Assembly: GCA_023818865.1 (NCBI GenBank)
Contig: JAMWDF010000022.1
Span: 1 to 19,452, forward strand
Direction: 5' to 3'
From: Candidatus Omnitrophota bacterium
Lineage (GTDB): Bacteria; Ratteibacteria; UBA8468; B48-G9; DSTR01
Length of the DNA: 19,452 nt
A program made the position numbers and the translations under genes. Within the stretch, counting starts at the first letter, position 1. The number at the start of each line of letters is the position of its first letter. Below, in pieces: positions 14,486 to 19,452 of this stretch. A model generated the notes under the pieces. It was given only the letters and a program-made list of their open reading frames with translations. It had not been told where the DNA came from and searched no databases.

Positions 14486-15171
14486 TATAGAAAGATGCCC
14501 GCAGCTCCTGAAGGAATAAAGGTTTTTCAATCCACCTTTAAATACTCTCCTGTTTTGGGAATAACACCGTATGACTGGAGAAACTTGACGCTGCGTTTCT
14601 TACCCTATACTTTAGCAAATGGAAAGAAACGAAGCGGCTAAAGCAAGAATTATAATGAACTCAGTAAGAAACCTGCCCTTCTTCTCCATTGATGATATTG
14701 CTCCGATAGAGAAAAATAAGACCTATCTGCCAATTTTGCTTTCAAGGTATGTAAAATCTAAAAAAATATATTGCAATAGAAGGCTCGAAAAAGATGGAGG
14801 AGCTTTATAACTTTCTGATTAAAACATAGAAATCATAAGAATTTTTGAGTGATTTATTAGCAAGTGTCTCTGCGAAGAATATACTTTTCAAGACAAACAT
14901 TTAGGAGTATCTGGAGATAAAATTGTTCTGGATTATATCTATTCTCACCCGGAATACAGTGGACTTATATTTTACGGAAAAACTCCTCAGACATTGACGG
15001 TTTCTCTCTAACCGATAAGTTTCCCTTTTAGGATTCAACTGCGTTCTTAATTCTTTTATTCTCCCATCGGTATTGAAGTATTTGGTAAGGTCAAATTTTT
15101 CTGAAGAGGCTTTAACCAGTTTTCATTGAGGCGGAAGAAGAAACTGTTTTGTTTGAGAGCAATTAAACGGG
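14486..15171. other. Gene-poor, decayed interval with coding remnants
   Basis: This ~690-bp AT-rich stretch holds no intact gene I can support. It contains a 48-codon plus-strand frame (14495-14641, MPAAPEGIKVFQSTFKYSPV…) that I do not recognise and whose only possible start lacks a good ribosome site. It also holds the AbiEi-like fragments entered separately. On the minus strand, two overlapping frames around 15000-15160 look coding-like (LKQNSFFFRLNENWLK and KFDLTKYFNTDGRIKEL) and are separated by a frame change. The pattern suggests several broken genes. Confidence 0.45.
14619..15011 (+). pseudogene. Broken gene resembling an AbiEi-type antitoxin / viral-defence transcriptional regulator
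   Basis: A 63-codon frame at 14619-14810 reads RIIMNSVRNLPFFSIDDIAP then KTYLPILLSRYVKSKKI. This resembles the N-terminal winged-helix of AbiEi-family antitoxins, where a DNA-recognition helix is followed by a L-S-R-x-V-K-x-G-K-I stretch. After several stops, a second frame at 14853-15011 reads HLGVSGDKIVLDYIYSHPEY, similar to the A-x-x-E-K-A-x-x-D-x-x-Y segment of the C-terminal part of that family. The two pieces are in different frames with stops between, so no functional protein is expected. No AbiEii toxin partner is visible. Recognition is by pattern only. Confidence 0.33.
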
Positions 15172-15177
15172 TATAAT
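15149..15177 (+). promoter_or_regulatory. Possible promoter upstream of the glycosidase-like gene
   Basis: A perfect -10 TATAAT (15172-15177) lies 17 bp after a weak -35 TTGTTT (15149-15154). The predicted start is about 40 bp before the GTG at 15222. Confidence 0.38.
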
Positions 15178-15221
15178 AAGCTGAAGATAGCAGTTAGAAA
15201 ATTGTGCAATAAGGTATCGCG

Positions 15222-16892
15222 GTGAAGGGACTGAAGGCTAACAAAAGGATAGGAAGAATTTTCGCAAAGAGCCTTGACACAACAATAATCATTTTACCTG
15301 GTTCTTTAAAGCTCCTCACAGTCCTACTATTTGTGTCATTAGCCGTGGCCGCAGGGCCGTTAGCCAGAGATTCAAGCCTCTCAGCATCATCCCAGGGACA
15401 TGAGAACCAGCAGGCCCGTTTTGCCATCGGGGTGGAGTATATAATTCCTGGGTTTGCCGAAGTGTTTGCCAGGACAGGCGTCAAGTGGGCTAAACCGATG
15501 GGTAAGGGGTTTAGCTGGGGCGATATTGAGCCGAAACCGCCTGTGGCTGGTAAACACAAATATCACTGGGACGAAATTGATCAGCTAATTCTGGAATACC
15601 AAAGGGCTGGGTTCCGCCATTTTCATATCTATGTCAAATCTATGAACCCTTGGGCCTCCAGCCAGCCGGTAAAATCTATTGGCGGGGGTAGCTCGCTGCC
15701 AAAACCTGAATACATAGAGGACTACAAGGCTTACCTGAGGGCGTTAGTCCAGCGGTATGACCCAAACCATCCAGACCACCTGCCGGGGCTGCTTTATCCC
15801 ATTGAGTATTGGGAGATAGAGGCAGAGTGGGGGACTGGTTTCTGGCAAGGGACCCTGGAAGAATACTTAAAACTTCTAAGAATCGCCTATCCAACAATCA
15901 AACAGGCCAACCCGCAAGCCAAGGTTATTTTGATTGGATTTTTCTTGGCTGGGGTGTTTGAAGGTCATCCTGACCCGAAGGATATCCCAACCACTTTGGC
16001 GGCTATGCCGAACAAGCGTCGGCAAACCAGCGAGCGGTATCTGGAGGAAATCCGGGAATTATTAGCCCATCCGGAACTATTTGACATCGTGGAATTTCAC
16101 AGTCTGAGCGATTGGAGCGAGATTAGCGGAATGGCCAGATTCTTGCGTCAAACGATGCAACAATATGGTTATGAAAAGCCGATCTGGGTAGGCGATGTCA
16201 ACTACACAGCTTCGCCAATGATGTTTTGGGATGTACCGGTGCCGCCTTATACCGAGGCGCAGAAGCCAGCCATTGAAACCACTTTAAGAGCTCTGTCCCA
16301 GCCCAATCATCCCAAACACGCTGAGGCAATTGCCTGGCTCCGGGCAGAACAGGCGAAAGGCCTGGTCAAAAAGGTAGTGCTGGCTATGGCTGAGGGATTG
16401 GCTGGTATAAACATCGGCAACTTAAAAGATGAAGGTATATTCTCTGCTGTTCCCACCATCACCGGGACCGTAGCGTTTCAGGGATTGGTTGACACTGTAG
16501 GCATTCCTGCAAAACCGGCTACGCCCCGGCCAGCCTATCAGGCTCTGCGCTTAGTGGTCCAAAAGATAGGGGATTTCTCGGAGGTTAAGCCGCTGAACTT
16601 GGGACAAGGAGTATATGCATATAAGTTTATGGTTAGAGACCGGCCGGTCTATGGGCTCTGGTATGACGACGGCCGGCGGTATCTACCTGGCGAGAAGGAA
16701 CCAGCTGTCACAGCATGTCTTCCACTTTTCCAGGGTGAATATCTGTTGACAGAAACGCCTTTGGTTGTGGTCGGAACAAACCCCTCTTCCCCTGGCAGGC
16801 CTTTCACCGCTCGGATTGTCTCCCCCTCCACCGATGGTTGCCTAAAACTTACGCTTACCCCAAAGCCTCTCTTTTTGGAACCTAATAGGTAG
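15222..16892 (+). CDS. Secreted clan GH-A-like TIM-barrel protein (glycoside hydrolase-like) with altered catalytic motifs
   Basis: The 556 aa protein starts at GTG 15222, six bases after AAGGT. A basic N-terminus and hydrophobic run (LLTVLLFVSLAVAAGPLA, about 31-48) suggest export. The body reads as a barrel glycosidase of the GH39/GH5/GH42-like superfamily. Segments include FARTGVKWAKPMGKGFSWGD (82-101), HWDEIDQLILEYQRAGFRHF (115-134), EYWEIEAEWG (195-204) and KPIWVGDVNY (319-328). In active members these last two are usually W-E-(I/V)-x-N-E and K-P-(I/L)-W-x-T-E-x-G. Here the Asn is Ala201 and the second catalytic Glu appears as Asp325. The C-terminal ~110 residues look beta-rich. Substrate cannot be told. 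It may be a divergent enzyme or a carbohydrate-binding pseudoenzyme. The neighbouring GH36 gene supports a sugar-related role. Confidence 0.65.
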   Translation: MKGLKANKRIGRIFAKSLDTTIIILPGSLKLLTVLLFVSLAVAAGPLARDSSLSASSQGHENQQARFAIGVEYIIPGFAEVFARTGVKWAKPMGKGFSWGDIEPKPPVAGKHKYHWDEIDQLILEYQRAGFRHFHIYVKSMNPWASSQPVKSIGGGSSLPKPEYIEDYKAYLRALVQRYDPNHPDHLPGLLYPIEYWEIEAEWGTGFWQGTLEEYLKLLRIAYPTIKQANPQAKVILIGFFLAGVFEGHPDPKDIPTTLAAMPNKRRQTSERYLEEIRELLAHPELFDIVEFHSLSDWSEISGMARFLRQTMQQYGYEKPIWVGDVNYTASPMMFWDVPVPPYTEAQKPAIETTLRALSQPNHPKHAEAIAWLRAEQAKGLVKKVVLAMAEGLAGINIGNLKDEGIFSAVPTITGTVAFQGLVDTVGIPAKPATPRPAYQALRLVVQKIGDFSEVKPLNLGQGVYAYKFMVRDRPVYGLWYDDGRRYLPGEKEPAVTACLPLFQGEYLLTETPLVVVGTNPSSPGRPFTARIVSPSTDGCLKLTLTPKPLFLEPNR

Positions 16893-17007
16893 CATTTTAA
16901 TGAGCTAATGCCATATTTTTCCGGCAAGAAGCTAGACACTTCTTTCCGCCTACCCTTTTCTTACTTGCGGATTTTCTCTCAGGGTGATATTTTTCAGTCA
17001 GGCAAGG

Positions 17008-17027
17008 CCGCTTTTTTCAGCGGTTTT
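17008..17027 (+). terminator. Weak stem-loop with T tail downstream of the glycosidase-like gene
   Basis: CCGCT/AGCGG forms a 5-bp stem with a 6-nt loop and is followed by TTTT. It lies 115 bp after the gene end. A second, longer hairpin follows at 17077. Confidence 0.28.
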
Positions 17028-17076
17028 AGGCTGGTGCGAATCTGGGAAGATATGAGGTGAATTTCCAAGGATAGTT

Positions 17077-17110
17077 AAACTTGAAAGCTGAGGAGCGAAC
17101 TCAAGTTTTT
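17077..17110 (+). terminator. Hairpin with six-T tail before the GH36 gene
   Basis: AAACTTGA (17077-17084) pairs exactly with TCAAGTTT (17101-17108). An inner GCT/AGC pair lies within the 16-nt loop, and the stem runs into TTTTTT. This suits a rho-independent terminator or a leader hairpin for the next gene. The rest of the 316-bp gap (16893-17208) shows no coding potential that I trust. Confidence 0.4.
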
Positions 17111-17208
17111 TATAGTGCAGAGAAAAGTATAGCCGCATAAGGCCCGGGGTAAGCGTCGTTCTAGAGCCAGAGGATGTGTTTTTCTGAATATTGACAAAGG
17201 ATAAAAAC

Positions 17209-19212
17209 ATGGAAGCGGTAACTTCTGCTTGGACAGAAAAGTATCTTAAGCAGGGAGTCCCTTTCTCTTTTATCTACCGGAAAAAATCATTGGGTGAACT
17301 CCTACCAGAATGGGAAAGGAAGAATTCAGTGGAGAGTATAGACGAGAACCGTTTGAAACTAACCGGGAGATATACCGACCTATCTACAGGGTTGGTTATC
17401 CGATGTGAGGCAATAACCTACCGAGATTTTCCGGTTGTTGAATGGACTTTATATCTGAAAAATACCGGAAAGAAGGACACGCCAGTCATTGAAAACCTCC
17501 TGCCTGTTGATATTCTTTTAAGTCGGGGTGAGCTGGGTGAGGCCAAAAGTGTTGGGAGGCCGGTTCTCCATTATGCCAAAGGTTCTCTATGTACGGCAGA
17601 GGACTATCGTCCGCTGAAGAAAGAACTGGCTCCAGGTTCTTCAGTATATATTGCCACATCTGGCGGCCGTTCTTGCAACGCGCATTTGCCTTTTTTCAAC
17701 CTGGAATGGTCTGGGGCAGGGATTATTATGGCCATCGGCTGGACCGGTCAGTGGTCTGCTGGCTTCAAGAGGCAAAGGACAGGCCAGATACGCTTGTATG
17801 CAGGCCAGGAGCTTACTCATTTTAGACTGAATCCCGGCGAGGAAGTGCGAACTCCGTTAATCGCCTTACTGTTCTACCAGGGCGAAAGAATTCAGAGCCA
17901 GAATATCTGGCGGCGATGGATGGTCACTTACAATATTCCCAGGCCTGGCGGAAAACTGCCAGAACCTATACTGGCCGCGTTCAATTGGTTTTCTTCTATT
18001 CCTTATGGCATTAACAATGTTTATTCGGTGAAGGCAATGCTGGACGAGTATGAGAGAATAGATGTTCCCATTAACGCTTTATGGATAGACGCTGGTTGGT
18101 ATGACTGTGAGGCTGGGATTCTTGTCCTTGGGTATCCAAGCTGGGACTTTACCGGCACCTGGAAACCGGACAGGCGCCGTTATCCGAAAGGGGTCAGAGA
18201 AGCCAGCGAGCACGCCCATAAAAAGGGGCTGAAAACGATACTTTGGTTTGAGCCGGAAAGGGTGAGACCTGGTACCTGGCTTTATAAGAATCATCCTGAA
18301 TGGCTTCTTAACCCGCCGGCAAGAGATAAAGAACAGTCACATTTCTTTGAGAATTACTTGCTGAATCTTAGCAATCCCCGGGTTGTTCGCTGGGTCATAA
18401 AAACAATAGGAGGCCTGCTCAAAAGCGAAGAAATTGATATCTACCGAGAAGATTTTAATCTGGACCCACTTTTATACTGGCGGGCCAAAGATGCCCCAGA
18501 TAGACAGGGTATTACCGAAATCAAGCATGTTACTGGCCACCTTGCCTTGTGGGATACCCTGCGCCGGCAAAGACCCGATCTGTTGATAGATGTCTGCGCT
18601 TCCGGCGGCAGGCGCAACGACTTGGAATCATTGCGCCGGGCAGTTCCGCTTTGGCGGACCGATTACACGGGATTTCTCGCTGATAAGGGAAAGACGAAAT
18701 ATGCTCGAATAAATGCAAACCAGGGAATCACTTACGGCCTATCCTTCTGGATTCCTTACTTTGGAACAGGTTTGATTAATGTGGACTACTACCAGTTTGC
18801 CAGCTGCCTGTGCCCCAGTCTGGCATTTGATGTTGACCCGAGGCGGGAAGATGTTGACAGGGAACTCTGGCGTAAACTGGCGGTTATCCACAGGAAAGTT
18901 GCCAGGTGTTTCTTTGGTGATTATTATCCCCTCACTGAATATAGTCTTGAACCATCTGCGTGGATAGCCTGGCAGTTTGACCTGCCAGAAAGGGGAGAGG
19001 GGATGATTCAAGTTTTCCGCAGGGAAGAAAATCCGGAAAAAAAGTTCTGTTTAAAACTACAGGCACTCAAGGCTGATGGAGAATATTTGATTACCGATTT
19101 GCTTGAGGGAAAGTCACACCGTTTTTCTGGTCGGTTCCTGAGCAAAAAAGGGCTGACTGTTTCCCTACCTGTAAGACCGTCTGCTTTGATTTTGGATTAT
19201 AAACAGGAGTGA
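17209..19212 (+). CDS. GH36-family alpha-galactosidase-like glycoside hydrolase
   Basis: GH36 enzymes release terminal alpha-galactose (or related sugars) with retention. The ATG at 17209 gives 667 aa and has AAGGAT six bases upstream; an in-frame TTG at 17191 lies before that site and is less likely. An N-terminal beta-supersandwich (about 1-245) precedes the barrel. The barrel contains FNWFSSIPYGINN, INALWIDAGWYD (288-299) and GLKTILWFEPERV (340-352). The nucleophile segment IDIYREDFN (409-417) puts the Asp at D415. CASGGRRNDLESL (463-475) and LWRTDYTG (481-488) follow, with the proposed acid/base Asp D485. A C-terminal beta domain ends ALILDYKQE. The K-W-D motif common in characterised alpha-galactosidases is R-E-D here, so specificity may differ. 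No signal peptide is seen, so it is probably cytoplasmic. Confidence 0.88.
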   Translation: MEAVTSAWTEKYLKQGVPFSFIYRKKSLGELLPEWERKNSVESIDENRLKLTGRYTDLSTGLVIRCEAITYRDFPVVEWTLYLKNTGKKDTPVIENLLPVDILLSRGELGEAKSVGRPVLHYAKGSLCTAEDYRPLKKELAPGSSVYIATSGGRSCNAHLPFFNLEWSGAGIIMAIGWTGQWSAGFKRQRTGQIRLYAGQELTHFRLNPGEEVRTPLIALLFYQGERIQSQNIWRRWMVTYNIPRPGGKLPEPILAAFNWFSSIPYGINNVYSVKAMLDEYERIDVPINALWIDAGWYDCEAGILVLGYPSWDFTGTWKPDRRRYPKGVREASEHAHKKGLKTILWFEPERVRPGTWLYKNHPEWLLNPPARDKEQSHFFENYLLNLSNPRVVRWVIKTIGGLLKSEEIDIYREDFNLDPLLYWRAKDAPDRQGITEIKHVTGHLALWDTLRRQRPDLLIDVCASGGRRNDLESLRRAVPLWRTDYTGFLADKGKTKYARINANQGITYGLSFWIPYFGTGLINVDYYQFASCLCPSLAFDVDPRREDVDRELWRKLAVIHRKVARCFFGDYYPLTEYSLEPSAWIAWQFDLPERGEGMIQVFRREENPEKKFCLKLQALKADGEYLITDLLEGKSHRFSGRFLSKKGLTVSLPVRPSALILDYKQE

Positions 19213-19264
19213 GGGAAAATGCGTGTTGCCTGTTGAAATTTGCCTCAGCCCTTGAAGGGAGGGA

Positions 19265-19452
19265 ATGAAAAACATTAAGCTATGTGCCCACCGGGGATTT
19301 ACAAATATCCTGAAAACACCGTCCTGGCCTTCAAAAAGGCAGTTGAGTTGAAAGTAGATGAAAAAGAGATGGATGTTAAGTTTTCCAAGGATAGGGTTCC
19401 GGTTATTTTGCCTGATGAGAAGGTTGATAGAACAACTGATGGGACTGGCTAC
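19265..19452 (+). pseudogene. Glycerophosphodiester phosphodiesterase, frameshifted and partial (runs off the window)
   Basis: GDPD-family enzymes cleave glycerophosphodiesters to an alcohol and glycerol-3-phosphate. A GGAGG site precedes ATG 19265, which reads MKNIKLCAHRGFT and keeps the catalytic H-R-G. In that frame a stop follows soon. The family sequence continues in another frame from 19303 to the window end: KYPENTVLAFKKAVEL, then DEKEMDVKFSKDRVPV, ILPDEKV, DRTTDGTGY. This implies a one-base loss, or a larger net -1 event, near 19301-19305. In addition, the second catalytic His of the usual (I/V)-H-D-E motif is Pro (LPDE). Two independent lesions argue for a real pseudogene rather than a single sequencing error. 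Confidence 0.72.

Noticed and set aside
17190..17195. TTGACA just upstream of the GH36 start as a promoter -35
   Set aside because: It is only about 18 bp before the ATG, so transcription would start inside the gene. It is better explained as chance next to the AAGGAT ribosome site.
16998..17210. 70-codon minus-strand frame between the two glycosidase genes
   Set aside because: It has no ribosome site or family resemblance, and it runs through the hairpin region. It is considered spurious.
18884..18892. A perfect DnaA box TTATCCACA
   Set aside because: It lies inside the GH36 coding sequence as ordinary codons (VIHRK region), is isolated and is far from the strand switch. It is probably a chance match.
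1..19452. CRISPR arrays, insertion sequences and rRNA genes
   Set aside because: No regularly spaced direct repeats, transposase-like frames with terminal repeats, or rRNA-like stretches were seen on either strand.

Overview
The window looks like a chromosomal segment, probably a metagenomic contig, from an uncultivated Gram-negative-type bacterium. The lineage is inferred, not proven. Three things point toward the PVC/Omnitrophota/Lentisphaerae-like groups or a similar candidate phylum: an oversized SecA with a large coiled-coil insert and an extra N-terminal segment, paired type IV prepilin-like proteins with a C-terminal H-X9-DG-type motif, and a sulfatase/glycoside hydrolase neighbourhood. 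Base composition looks moderate, near half G+C, but the first ~100 bases are visibly more GC-rich.

Left block (1-8145, all minus strand). Reading leftward from the strand switch, the order is tRNA-Phe(GAA), secA, dnaA, dnaN, a DciA/DUF721 gene, dapA, and accD, which runs off the left edge. Genes are tightly packed with overlaps of 4 nt or gaps of 4-17 nt, so this reads as one replication/secretion/lysine/fatty-acid housekeeping cluster. The accD frame stops resembling AccD at about base 100 and the remaining bases look foreign. A perfect DnaA box and an 18-bp AT-rich palindrome lie between dnaA and dnaN.

Strand switch (8146-8282). Divergent transcription separates the minus-strand block from plus-strand ftsK. 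The spacer carries a strong minus-strand promoter for the tRNA, an 8-bp GC-rich inverted repeat, and three TGTGGAA elements in 28 bp. With dnaA/dnaN nearby, this is a candidate replication origin.

Middle block (8283-13195). ftsK and rimO form a plus-strand pair. They converge with two minus-strand prepilin-like genes driven by a near-consensus sigma70-type promoter at 13314-13342.

Decayed zone (13320-15200). This stretch appears to be a graveyard of genes. It holds a short fragment resembling a Gfo/Idh/MocA oxidoreductase (minus), an orphan terminator, a sulfatase lacking its N-terminal catalytic third (plus), broken pieces resembling an AbiEi-type antitoxin/regulator (plus), and unidentified minus-strand coding-like remnants.

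Right block (15200-19452, plus strand). There is a secreted clan-A-like glycoside hydrolase with altered catalytic motifs, then a GH36 alpha-galactosidase-like enzyme predicted to be cytoplasmic. Last is a glycerophosphodiester phosphodiesterase gene broken by a frameshift and missing a catalytic His. This part reads as a carbohydrate-scavenging region undergoing gene loss.
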